Shown: piece by piece, positions 51,101 through 59,645 of the stretch
Position numbering within the stretch: position 1 is the first letter of the stretch
How the letters are laid out: each line of letters starts with the position of its first letter
Origin: Lewinellaceae bacterium SD302
GTDB taxonomy: Bacteria > Bacteroidota > Bacteroidia > Chitinophagales > Saprospiraceae
Assembly (NCBI GenBank): GCA_002591745.1
Contig: PDLQ01000013.1
Span: forward strand, 62,001-126,000
Length of the DNA: 64,000 nt
Direction: 5' to 3'
Made by a program: the position numbers and the translations under genes
The notes under the pieces: model-generated
Seen by the model: only the letters and a program-made list of their open reading frames with translations
The model's database searches: none
What the model was told of the DNA's origin: nothing

Positions 51101-52390
51101 CTAAAACAGATTGATCATATATACGATCAGGAAAGACAAAACACTCAGGGCCAGCCCACCGACGAAAGTATTATAGCTGATCGTCAGTAACAGGTACTTA
51201 CGATGGAGGACCTGACCTAAGTCGTAAAGGTCACGACTCAGGTCATCGTATAGACCGTCCAGGTCGTGCTTGATGTTGCTCATATAACCGACGAAATCCT
51301 GCTTTTCCAGTTTCAGAAAATTACCGAAATAAAGAAGGCTGGCCTCATCGCTTTTGATGAGTTTGCGTTTTTTAATGCGGTATTCGGTCACCTTGGGTCT
51401 GGCCGAAAATACGGCGAAGATTACTGCAGTCAGTGAACTGAGCAGCAAGGTGATAATGGGGAGTAGCATGAGGGGATTACTGAAGAATAGCTCTTCAAAA
51501 AAGCCCAGGCCAGCTCCGGACACTGCGATGATGATTGAAAGGATAATGGTATTGATACTGATCATCATATTGGCCTTGCCATCGGCGATCCGACTGAGGT
51601 TAATATGGTTACGAAAAGCGGTACGGTACATAGTATCGATGCCACGGCCGTAGTTCTTACCGGATTTTTGTTTGATGACTTTTTGCTCCAGCTTGAACAT
51701 ATCCTCGTGGATACTTGAAACGTTCTTGCGGCGGCGGCCTTCGTATTTTTTCTTACCCGCATCCGTGAGGTAATCGAATTTAAGCATTTGCTCTTCCAGC
51801 TCGCGGCCGAAGACGACGGGGTCTATCTCTTTGCCGCCTTTCAGAGCTTGTCGTTCCAGCCGGAGCAGTTCGCCACGGCGTTCGTAGCGTTTACGTCCGA
51901 GCCAGCTGTTGGCAGCATCGTAGAGTAACTGGGCTTCGATGGGGCCTTCTTCCGGTCGATCGGCTGCGGCAACGATCCAATCGGAGATCTCCGTTAATTC
52001 GGTTGTCGCCTGGCCTTGGTCTGCTGGATTTTCACCATCGGCACTGCTATCGCGTCCGACTTCGTCAGGCCGGACAGGCTTTTGGTAGTCAAAAAACTCC
52101 TGGAGAATAGTTACTGAAGCTTCCTGAGGGTTCTTGCGCTGACGGACGTAGCCAACCGGGTAAAAAAGCCCGGCTATTTTCAGATAAGGAATTTTGTCAT
52201 TCTCTACTTCCTCGGTTTTTTCGGCCAATTTTCCAACCTCTTCGGCGATAGCGTTGGCGTAGGCCCAATTGTGGAATAAGTAAACGGGGTCGAGTTCATC
52301 GTGGAATTTCTCCCGTACGAAAGCAGCGGCACGATCAAACAATCGTTCGCCGGCTGTAGGTTCTTTCTTTTCTTCTTTGTCTTTGCTCAT
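51101..52390 (-). CDS. Degenerate HD domain fused to Pycsar-effector-like (DUF5706/PycTM) membrane domain
   Basis: 429 residues. N-terminal HD-phosphohydrolase-like fold (about 25-170) in which the usual ligands are gone: the expected second His of the YHNxxH motif is Tyr44, the HD pair is Tyr77-Pro78 (GLFYPVGY), and the final Asp is Ala160 (YDAANSWLG). An acidic insert (105-130) and a charged linker follow. The C-terminal part fits DUF5706/PycTM: YRTAFRNHINLSRIADGKAN, then membrane segments at about 275-297, 307-329 and 407-427. In Pycsar defence such TM effectors respond to cyclic nucleotides; here no cyclase gene is adjacent. Last gene of a three-gene operon, two bases from its neighbour. 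Confidence 0.8.
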   Translation of the reverse strand: MSKDKEEKKEPTAGERLFDRAAAFVREKFHDELDPVYLFHNWAYANAIAEEVGKLAEKTEEVENDKIPYLKIAGLFYPVGYVRQRKNPQEASVTILQEFFDYQKPVRPDEVGRDSSADGENPADQGQATTELTEISDWIVAAADRPEEGPIEAQLLYDAANSWLGRKRYERRGELLRLERQALKGGKEIDPVVFGRELEEQMLKFDYLTDAGKKKYEGRRRKNVSSIHEDMFKLEQKVIKQKSGKNYGRGIDTMYRTAFRNHINLSRIADGKANMMISINTIILSIIIAVSGAGLGFFEELFFSNPLMLLPIITLLLSSLTAVIFAVFSARPKVTEYRIKKRKLIKSDEASLLYFGNFLKLEKQDFVGYMSNIKHDLDGLYDDLSRDLYDLGQVLHRKYLLLTISYNTFVGGLALSVLSFLIVYMINLF

Positions 52391-52392
52391 GC

Positions 52393-53337
52393 TTATTGGT
52401 CGGCGGGTTGTTCAGAGTCTTCAACGGCAGTCATCCGGGGGACAAATCGGGTGATGGTTGGTTTGGTGCCTTTACCTTCGCTGCTCAAAAGTAACTCATT
52501 GTCAGCCGTAAAAGTTATGCCTTCGGGCTGGCTGAACACTTTTTTATCCAGTAACTCGACTTGTAAGATATTACTTTCGCGGTCAAGAACTACGAGAATT
52601 TTGCCAACTGATGCTATGACGTAGATATTTCCGGTTTCCGGATGTACAGCGACGCCGGAAGGTTTCATCAGGTAGCGTTCCCGCTTGCCGTAGATTACTT
52701 CTCCGAGTTGGTATTGATCGATGATGTAAGCCGGCTGATCCAGGATCTGACCGGTAGCCGGATTCATTTGATAAATACCTAAAAGGTGTTCTTTCTCTTC
52801 TACCGGGTCAAGTTGCTCCCCCTTGGGAACGATGAGAAGCATCCCGCTTCTGTCGTCGTAGCAAATGCCTTCGGTGTCGTTTCGGTAGCTAAAGATGGAT
52901 TCAAATTTATCGGCCTTGTATTCGTCTTTGCCACCGCGGTAGTTGAAGTAATGAACGTCACCGTCCTTTTCCAGGACGAAGATGGTAGAATCCCGACGGG
53001 CGATGCCTTCGTAGTCGCGGTCTTTATTGAATTTGATTTCCTTGACGATGGCCTGGCGGTCCATATCATAGATGAACACCTCCCCGTCTTCGTCCTGGAT
53101 GGTAAGTACCTGATTGCCTTCCCAGAAGGTGAGTCCGCTGATTTCGTCCAGATCGTTGGGCAATACATAAGTTTGGTCGGGTCTTTTGAGATCGTACAGT
53201 GGCTTTTCGGCACCTGAGATCATGAAGCTGCTGTTGTCGGGTGCCTCCCGCCAGGTAATTGCGGCGTAGATGACGGCGAATACTGCGATGCCACTCAGAA
53301 TGAGCAGCGATATTGTATTGGGATGTTTAATTTCCAT
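52393..53337 (-). CDS. SdiA-regulated family beta-propeller protein
   Basis: 314 residues. An N-terminal signal-anchor (about 9-27) leads into a beta-propeller typical of the SdiA-regulated family: LDEISGLTFWEGNQVLTIQD, RDYEGIARRDSTIFVLEKDG, NDTEGICYDDRSGMLLIVPK, MKPSGVAVHPETGNIYVIAS, FSQPEGITFTADNELLLSSE. The family is linked to NHL-type extracellular or periplasmic propellers; a possible phosphodiesterase activity has been suggested for relatives but cannot be judged here. It sits between the phosphoesterase-barrel gene (6-base gap) and the pseudo-HD gene (2-base gap), so it is clearly cotranscribed. Confidence 0.85.
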   Translation of the reverse strand: MEIKHPNTISLLILSGIAVFAVIYAAITWREAPDNSSFMISGAEKPLYDLKRPDQTYVLPNDLDEISGLTFWEGNQVLTIQDEDGEVFIYDMDRQAIVKEIKFNKDRDYEGIARRDSTIFVLEKDGDVHYFNYRGGKDEYKADKFESIFSYRNDTEGICYDDRSGMLLIVPKGEQLDPVEEKEHLLGIYQMNPATGQILDQPAYIIDQYQLGEVIYGKRERYLMKPSGVAVHPETGNIYVIASVGKILVVLDRESNILQVELLDKKVFSQPEGITFTADNELLLSSEGKGTKPTITRFVPRMTAVEDSEQPADQ

Positions 53338-53343
53338 GGTGGA

Positions 53344-56300
53344 TTAGAATGGGTATCCGGCACCGACGTCAATTCGGCTACCGTCGCTGCTCGTGAAATA
53401 GGTGGCACGAATAACCACGGCGTTGGCTGGGGTGAACCACAGTCCCCCACCGTAGGCAACGTGCCAGGTGTCTCCGTCGTCAACGCCTTCTCCGCTGTCG
53501 TCTTCCAACCATACCCGGCCGTAGTCGGCCCCGATCAGAAAGCCTGCTGTGGCGGAGGCTGCTTTTTTATTGAAGGAGAAGCCCTTGATTCGAATGTCCG
53601 TATTGTGATAAAAAGCAGAGTTGCCCAGAAAGCGCTCACTACGAACGGCGCGAAAGTTAGTACGGCCACCGAGCTGGGCGGCCTGGTAGAATTCAAATTC
53701 ACCTTCGATCCTTTCGTAGCCGATTCGGCTGGCAAGTCCCAGCCATTGATTGCCGAAGAACTGATAATAGGTGAAGGCCCCGCCGTAACGGAAATAGGAA
53801 CGATCAGCATCATTTAAGCTGAAATTCTGTTCCAGTTTAATATCCAGTTTCAGGCCGTTGTCGGGAATGAGTGGATAGGCGAGATTGTTAAGGTGGAATG
53901 CGGCCTTTATACCGGCAAACTCCTGGCGGTCAAACACCCGATCCGGTACAATACCGGTGCTGATCAGGCTTTGTTCTTCCTCGGCGGTTTCCCGGTCTAC
54001 CTGGAAGGACTCGTAAAAGGGTTTGATGGTAAAAAAGGTCTGATTGTTTCTTCCCCGGAGACGAAGGCCCGGACTGATGCTGCGTCTTTCCTGACGAGTT
54101 CGGTTGAATTCACGATTATCGATATCGAGTTCATCGGTGTCGTTGCCCAAACCGAAGAAGTTGACCACGTAATCCGGACTCCGATAAAGTACGTCGAATA
54201 ACAGGTCTTTATGGCGGCCAAAAGTATTATTGTACTGACCTTTATAATCGGCCCGTATCGTTCCGTTGGTACTGATGCTGCCTCCAATGAAGTGGTTTAT
54301 AGCAAAGGGCTCGGGGCGAAACCCGTGGCGGCGGATAGTCAACCCTAAACCGAAGAAAAGGCCATCGTCAACGTTAAAACCGAAAGTGGGGAAGGGGACC
54401 GTGTAATCCGGCTTGTAGCTTTGGAACTGGTATTGGTTCATGATGGGGAAACGGTCACTACGACGGTCCTTGATCTTGCCCTTGTTCCCTTTTAATTCCA
54501 TGCCGTCGCGGCCATCGTATACTTTGGCGGCCAGTTTTCCCTGAGCATCCACCTCGTCTCCATCGGTACCACCGATGAGGCGGAGGCGAATTTTACTGTT
54601 CCGCTCACCGAGGAGCTCAAAACGGTCGTCCCCGTCCATACCGTAAAGGCGTACTTCGCGAGTTTCAGGGTAATGAAAGGTACGCTCGTAAAATTTCTCG
54701 TCGGCTTCACCATCCTTGTCGGCATCAAAGAGCTGGACCAATAAATCGCCGTTTTCCAGTGCGGTAGCCCGGAGTACGTCGTCCTTGTTCGTGGCATTAA
54801 CCGTAACGACTTCGGCCAAGTGTTCGTAATAATCCATGGCAAAATCCAGCATCTGTTCACGACGCTTCTTTAATTTGCCGTCAATGTCTTCTTTTTCCAG
54901 ACTGTACTCCCTGATCTCGGTTGGAAAAGCAAGCATGGCTTCGTCAATCACCTCGTCAGTCAGCTTTTCCTGGAGGAATTTGGCTACTTCCTCATAGTCC
55001 TCCCTGGTCATTTCATTCAGGAAGAACCGGTCATTCCACTTACCGTTAACGGCCCGCCAGCGGGCTTTACCCATTTCGTAATCGAAGGGCTGTAGCTTAC
55101 GGGCGTCGGCCACCATCATTCCGGCTACATTTAGTAGTCCACCATCAAAATTGCTGTAGACCTGGTCGCGGTCGCGGGCTACGGGTAAATAGGTTTTAAA
55201 GCCATCGGGCTGATCGATCTCGGCCCAACGCCACTGGTCACGGTGGCGATCCCAGTCGCCGATGAAGAAGTCGAATAACCTGGCGAGCAGAAAATTTTTC
55301 TGATCTGGCCGGTGTTTCCAGTCGTCGAGCACTTCTTCGCGCATATCGCTGTTACTGATGATATTTTTGCTGTTTGCGTACATTCCGGTACTACTCCAGT
55401 CTTCGTCAGGGCGCTGCTCGAGATAGTACATTTCTCCTCCGAAACTGCTATTGTAACTACCGAGGCCCGGTTGTTTGGGTACGAAATACATACCGGGGTC
55501 TGCTCCTAGCAAGCCCAACTCGCGTTGCATCCGCGGTAGGGTCAGGGGAGCATAGGGGTGTAAGGCGGTGAACTGATCCCTTGCCAGATCGGCAGCAAAG
55601 GTTTGCTCCAGCACGTTTGGCAGTAACTGCGCGGGGTTTTTGCGTACCGAACGCAGTTGATAGAGCCTTCCGTTTCCGGCCCGGGTATGGAGGGATTGAG
55701 TGGTTTGTCCACCTCCCCGGCGGTAAGGATTCAAACCACCGTGAATGGTATCGATGTACAGTACCGGTACTTCGACTTCAATATTGTAGAGGTCGCGATA
55801 GTGGCGGCCGAAGATGCTGTTGAACAGACCCGATTTACCCTGGTTGTCAATAGCGTAAACCGGCGTTTTTACGGTCTTGCTGGTGATGGGCTCGTCTAGT
55901 ACCGGAGGGAGATCGGCCTTGGCAGCTTCGAAGCGATTCTCAATGATCTTATGACGGAAGGTCTCGTTAACTTCTCCACCGGGGCCGACGGTAAAGAAGC
56001 GGAGGAAAACGTTGCCGTTTTTTAGAAAGTCCAGTCGGCCATAGCCAATTTCACCCTGCACAAAATCTGCCCCGGATGTACCGATGGCCGGTCCGCGCAA
56101 ACTGCCGGTGCCAGCGGTGACTGAGTGGTAATTTCCGTGTGCTCCGTAATGAAGATTATGTTCGTGACCGGAAATGAAAATGATGTTGTCCTCATCCTCA
56201 GTCCGGGCGATCATTTGACGGATAAAGTCTTTATAGCGCAGGCTCGTCAGGTCATGACGTCCACCACCGGCGGATTGTAGGGCACGAGCCAGACTACCTA

Positions 56301-57087
56301 CGATTGGCAACGGAAGATAGAGGTTGGGTACCACATCTGCCAAGGGGAACAGGTGCTCGGTGGCTGAGTAACTGCCGCCACGGTTACCACTGCTTTCCAG
56401 CGGATGGTGCATCATTACTATTTTGACCTTGTCGCGGTAACCCTTGATCTCATCGGCGGCGGCGAAGAGGAAGTCGTGGCGATCGTTAAAGTCACAACCC
56501 TCACTGACCTCGGCCTCATTGTTCCAGTCGGCCATGTACCAAGCGGTGTTGAGTCCGATTAGCCCGATACCTTCGAATATCTCGTCGTCGTCCGGGCCAC
56601 TACAGGCTTTGTTGGGCATGAACTTCACTTTTTTGTCGCAGTGGTCGTCGAAGTAATCTTCCAGGTCGTCCAGGCGACTGAAATAGCCCCGGCGGCCCAG
56701 TTCATTCTCGCCGGGCGTATAGAATACTTTACCCTTTACCTTTTCCAGGACCTCGATGAACCCGTCCATTTGTTTTTTGCTGTTCACATTATCTTTCTCG
56801 AAGCCCTGCTTACCGGTAATGTCACCGAGTAGCAACAGCGACTTTTTATTATCCGTCCGGGCCATCTCTTCCTGAATGCTCGTAAGGGTTACCACCCCGC
56901 GGGCAGGTTCGTAACCCAGGTCACCGACAAAAAAGCTGCTGTATTCAGTGGGGGAGGGCAAGATCTCTAATTCCGAAGATTGATCGGACCCATAGTGGGC
57001 CTTGTAATTGGCGCAGCCCATTAGACTGAACAGGCAGAAAAGGCCAAATAAGCGGATAAAAGCTGAGCTTTTGATAAGTCGGTACAA
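53344..57087 (-). CDS. Metallophosphoesterase - kinase-like - outer-membrane beta-barrel fusion lipoprotein
   Basis: 1247 residues. Lipobox SLMGC (Cys25). Region 1 (about 48-340) is a calcineurin-like phosphoesterase: VGDLGYEP, LLLGDITG, TPGENELG, MMHHPLES, ISGHEHNLHYG. Region 2 (about 440-760) contains FFIGDWDRHRDQWRWAE (around 607-623) and ARDRDQVYSNFDGGLL, reminiscent of the catalytic loop and metal site of CotH/HipA/Fam20-type kinases. Region 3 (about 880-1247) is an Omp85/BamA-like barrel ending DVGAGYPF with a terminal Phe. Predicted to span from the outer membrane into the periplasm. First gene of a three-gene operon. Similar fusions occur in Bacteroidota; their function is unknown. 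Confidence 0.82.
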   Translation of the reverse strand: MYRLIKSSAFIRLFGLFCLFSLMGCANYKAHYGSDQSSELEILPSPTEYSSFFVGDLGYEPARGVVTLTSIQEEMARTDNKKSLLLLGDITGKQGFEKDNVNSKKQMDGFIEVLEKVKGKVFYTPGENELGRRGYFSRLDDLEDYFDDHCDKKVKFMPNKACSGPDDDEIFEGIGLIGLNTAWYMADWNNEAEVSEGCDFNDRHDFLFAAADEIKGYRDKVKIVMMHHPLESSGNRGGSYSATEHLFPLADVVPNLYLPLPIVGSLARALQSAGGGRHDLTSLRYKDFIRQMIARTEDEDNIIFISGHEHNLHYGAHGNYHSVTAGTGSLRGPAIGTSGADFVQGEIGYGRLDFLKNGNVFLRFFTVGPGGEVNETFRHKIIENRFEAAKADLPPVLDEPITSKTVKTPVYAIDNQGKSGLFNSIFGRHYRDLYNIEVEVPVLYIDTIHGGLNPYRRGGGQTTQSLHTRAGNGRLYQLRSVRKNPAQLLPNVLEQTFAADLARDQFTALHPYAPLTLPRMQRELGLLGADPGMYFVPKQPGLGSYNSSFGGEMYYLEQRPDEDWSSTGMYANSKNIISNSDMREEVLDDWKHRPDQKNFLLARLFDFFIGDWDRHRDQWRWAEIDQPDGFKTYLPVARDRDQVYSNFDGGLLNVAGMMVADARKLQPFDYEMGKARWRAVNGKWNDRFFLNEMTREDYEEVAKFLQEKLTDEVIDEAMLAFPTEIREYSLEKEDIDGKLKKRREQMLDFAMDYYEHLAEVVTVNATNKDDVLRATALENGDLLVQLFDADKDGEADEKFYERTFHYPETREVRLYGMDGDDRFELLGERNSKIRLRLIGGTDGDEVDAQGKLAAKVYDGRDGMELKGNKGKIKDRRSDRFPIMNQYQFQSYKPDYTVPFPTFGFNVDDGLFFGLGLTIRRHGFRPEPFAINHFIGGSISTNGTIRADYKGQYNNTFGRHKDLLFDVLYRSPDYVVNFFGLGNDTDELDIDNREFNRTRQERRSISPGLRLRGRNNQTFFTIKPFYESFQVDRETAEEEQSLISTGIVPDRVFDRQEFAGIKAAFHLNNLAYPLIPDNGLKLDIKLEQNFSLNDADRSYFRYGGAFTYYQFFGNQWLGLASRIGYERIEGEFEFYQAAQLGGRTNFRAVRSERFLGNSAFYHNTDIRIKGFSFNKKAASATAGFLIGADYGRVWLEDDSGEGVDDGDTWHVAYGGGLWFTPANAVVIRATYFTSSDGSRIDVGAGYPF

Positions 57088-57363
57088 AGCTGATAAGTTT
57101 ATGTTAAATCCATAACCCTTAGAAAGGGGGCAGGTTCAGTAGGGTAGAAAGATAGGTGATTAGTAGTTCATTGACCAGATTCTACTTTCGTTCAACCCGA
57201 TTTACAGATTGGGTTCAGCTGATCGTCTGTATCTTGTTCCGGACTTAGCATTAGTAGCGACCTGAAGAATCACCCCGGTCGACAACAATCCCGCTTCGGA
57301 CGAAAACTATCCACTCTTAATCTTTATTTGCTTAAATTGTAACCTGAACCTAAAATATAAATC

Positions 57364-58311
57364 ATGCCAATAATCGCAATCCTTGCCGTAATCGCCCTTC
57401 TGGTCCTGACGGGCAGTTTTTTTACCGTGCGTCAGCAAACGGCCGCCGTTCTGGAGCGGTTGGGTAAGTTCACTTCAGTCCGCGGACCGGGTTTCCACGT
57501 CAAAGTACCTTTGATCGATAAGGTGGCCGGTAAACTCAGCTTGCGGGTACAACAACTGGACGTACTGGTAGAAACCAAGACCAAAGACAATGTTTTCGTT
57601 AAACTGAAAGTAAGTGTTCAGTTCGTCGTCGATCCAGATAACGTTTACGATGCTTTTTACAAATTGGAAAACCCCTACGAGCAGATCAACGCCTACGTTT
57701 TCGATGTGGTGCGTGCCGAGGTGCCCAAGTTGAAACTGGATTATGTCTTCGAACGTAAGGATGACATCGCCAACGCTATCAAACACGAACTCGACGAGGC
57801 CATGTCCAATTATGGCTACAACATCGTTAAGGCACTGGTAACGGACATCGATCCGGACATTACCGTTAAAAACTCCATGAACCGGATCAACGCCGCAGAG
57901 CGCGAGAAGCAAGCCGCCGAGTTCGAAGGTGAGGCCGACCGCATCCGTATTGTCGCCAAGGCCAAAGCCGAAGCCGAAAGCAAGCGCCTCCAGGGACAGG
58001 GTATTGCCGACCAGCGTCGTGAGATTGCCAAGGGACTTGAAGAGTCCGTGGATATTCTGAACAGCGTAGGCATCAATAGCCAGGAAGCCTCCGCCCTGAT
58101 CGTGGTTACTCAACACTACGATACGCTACAAAGTATGGGTGAAAATGCCAACTCCAACCTCATCATGCTGCCCAATGCTCCAACCGCCGGCTCCGATATG
58201 TTATCCGATATGACGGCCAGTTTTGTTGCCAGTCAGCAACTGGGCGAGCAAATGAAAGCCGATGCAGCGAAGGCCAAGGCCAAAAAGGAAAAGATTACGC
58301 TGAAGCGGTAA
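57364..58311 (+). CDS. SPFH-domain (stomatin/prohibitin-like) membrane protein
   Basis: 315 residues. One N-terminal membrane segment (residues 3-22), then the SPFH domain (TVRQQTAAVLERLGKF, GPGFHVKVPLIDKVAG, VFVKLKVSVQFVVDPDNVYD) and a long helical Ala/Glu/Lys-rich stretch (INAAEREKQAAEFEGEADRI) with coiled-coil character. Scaffolding of membrane microdomains and protease regulation are typical roles. No nfeD-like partner is adjacent. A strong terminator follows at 58363. Confidence 0.92.
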   Translation: MPIIAILAVIALLVLTGSFFTVRQQTAAVLERLGKFTSVRGPGFHVKVPLIDKVAGKLSLRVQQLDVLVETKTKDNVFVKLKVSVQFVVDPDNVYDAFYKLENPYEQINAYVFDVVRAEVPKLKLDYVFERKDDIANAIKHELDEAMSNYGYNIVKALVTDIDPDITVKNSMNRINAAEREKQAAEFEGEADRIRIVAKAKAEAESKRLQGQGIADQRREIAKGLEESVDILNSVGINSQEASALIVVTQHYDTLQSMGENANSNLIMLPNAPTAGSDMLSDMTASFVASQQLGEQMKADAAKAKAKKEKITLKR

Positions 58312-58362
58312 TTTTTCACGAGACATGGTTTTAGCGCCTTAAAACTAAACGTATTGAACCAG

Positions 58363-58390
58363 AAGTGCGGTCAGCTTGCTGACCGCACTT
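58363..58390 (+). terminator. Terminator after the SPFH gene
   Basis: Near-perfect 13-bp inverted repeat AAGTGCGGTCAGC/GCTGACCGCACTT with a 2-base centre, followed by TGTATTTT. Confidence 0.88.
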
Positions 58391-58446
58391 TGTATTTTAG
58401 CCTGGTGACCAAATATTTGAAAAGGCTGCGCGTACTGCCCGGAAAA

Positions 58447-58935
58447 TCAGGTGAGTAGAGCCGACTCTTCCCCCTCCAGGTTCACCAATACATCACTACC
58501 GATCGTAGTACTCAGTTCCATCCCCACGTAGGTAACCTGCACCGGGAAGGCCTTATGCTGGCGGTCGACTAAAACAGCCACCTCCAGTTTGCTGGGCAGG
58601 ATTTCCAGGATAGGGCGTAGTGCGTAAAACAGGGTGCGGCCGGTATTGGCTACGTCGTCGACCAGCAGCACGGCTTTACCGGCAAGTTGCTGAACATCGT
58701 GGTTTATTTCCGCCGCTTTCTCCATCGGGTCGGCCGGATTGAGGCGGACGTTCCAAAGGTGGATCGGGGCCTCAGCCATCTGACTGATTCGCTCCTGTAA
58801 ACGACGGCCCAATTCCAGTCCACGGTTGTTGATCCCGACGATGAATAGCTCGTTTTCCTCCGTATTCCGTTCCATGATCTCCATTGCCAAGCGGTCGATC
58901 TTCTGACGAATCTGTTCCTGGTTCAGTAGTTCCAT
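58447..58935 (-). CDS. PyrR-like phosphoribosyltransferase family protein
   Basis: 162 residues. The PRPP-binding motif VLLVDDVANTGRTLFYAL and the flanking LFIVGINNRGLELGRRL, VLVDRQHKAFPVQVTYVGME resemble PyrR, the uracil phosphoribosyltransferase/pyr-operon attenuation protein, and hypoxanthine-type PRTases. No pyrimidine genes or anti-terminator are near, so a pyr-regulating role is unproven. It lies 28 bases after the thioesterase and may be cotranscribed with it. Confidence 0.85.
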   Translation of the reverse strand: MELLNQEQIRQKIDRLAMEIMERNTEENELFIVGINNRGLELGRRLQERISQMAEAPIHLWNVRLNPADPMEKAAEINHDVQQLAGKAVLLVDDVANTGRTLFYALRPILEILPSKLEVAVLVDRQHKAFPVQVTYVGMELSTTIGSDVLVNLEGEESALLT

Positions 58936-58963
58936 CTCAGTAGTATTGTCGGTGAGTGGTAAG

Positions 58964-59497
58964 TTAAAAAATCTCTTTGATGTGGATGGCTTCCTCCGGT
59001 TTCATGCGCCCGGCCAACACCAACCGCAACTCGCGGCGGCGGATGGCGCTTTCGTAGCGTTGCTGCTCAATCTCGGTCAGCGGCAGCACGTCCGGCGTTG
59101 GCACGGGGCGGCCGTTGTCTTTATTTAGCGCCACGAAAGTGAAGTAGGCACTGTGGGTTTTACGCGGGTTGGTACCCTGCATACTGGCGGCGAATACCTC
59201 CACGAAAACTTCCAGGCTGGTGTTGAAGCCCCTGGTTACTGAAGCTTCCAGCGTGATCACCTCACCCACCTTAATGGCTGAGCCAAAAGCCACGTTGTCC
59301 ACCGAAGCGGTCACTACGGCCCGGCCGGAATGTTTACCGGCACAGATGGCGCAGGCGATGTCCATCCAGCGCAGCATATTGCCGCCCATGAGGTTGTTCA
59401 TGGGGTTGGTATCGTTGGGCATCACCAGCTCGCACATAGTGGTGAAGCTGTCGGAAACGCGTTTGGCGGGTGGGCGTTGGTCTTTAGATTGGGGCAT
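58964..59497 (-). CDS. Acyl-CoA thioesterase (hotdog fold, YciA/BFIT-like)
   Basis: 177 residues from ATG 59497. Hotdog-fold thioesterase: TNPMNNLMGGNMLRWMDIAC (the NPxGxxFGG-like loop), AVVTASVDNVAFGSAIKVGE, GEVITLEASVTR, TNPRKTHSAYFTFVALNKD. Hydrolyses acyl-CoA esters of short or medium chains. A longer start at ATG 59515 adds MTNKVA, which is exactly the translated dispersed motif, so the shorter start is preferred. The motif copies flank the start on both sides. Confidence 0.9.
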   Translation of the reverse strand: MPQSKDQRPPAKRVSDSFTTMCELVMPNDTNPMNNLMGGNMLRWMDIACAICAGKHSGRAVVTASVDNVAFGSAIKVGEVITLEASVTRGFNTSLEVFVEVFAASMQGTNPRKTHSAYFTFVALNKDNGRPVPTPDVLPLTEIEQQRYESAIRRRELRLVLAGRMKPEEAIHIKEIF

Positions 59498-59517
59498 GGC
59501 TACTTTGTTAGTCAAAA
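59495..59517 (+). repeat. Dispersed motif, copy 14, over the thioesterase start
   Basis: CATGGCTACTTTGTTAGTCA; the complementary strand encodes the optional N-terminal MTNKVAM of the thioesterase. Confidence 0.75.
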
Positions 59518-59539
59518 TGGCTGCGAAGATAGGGGGGGA

Positions 59540-59560
59540 TTGGCTAGCAAAGTAGCAGTG
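59540..59560 (-). promoter_or_regulatory. Dispersed motif, copy 15, upstream of the thioesterase
   Basis: TTGGCTAGCAAAGTAGCAGT, pointing at the thioesterase; inverted pair with copy 14, 22 bases apart. Confidence 0.75.
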
Positions 59561-59645
59561 TAGCAGAGTAACACCTTAAATTTTGTCGGTTTAAAAGTTT
59601 CGGCGAGATTTAAGGCATCAATCAACAAACAACGATAATTTGTTG

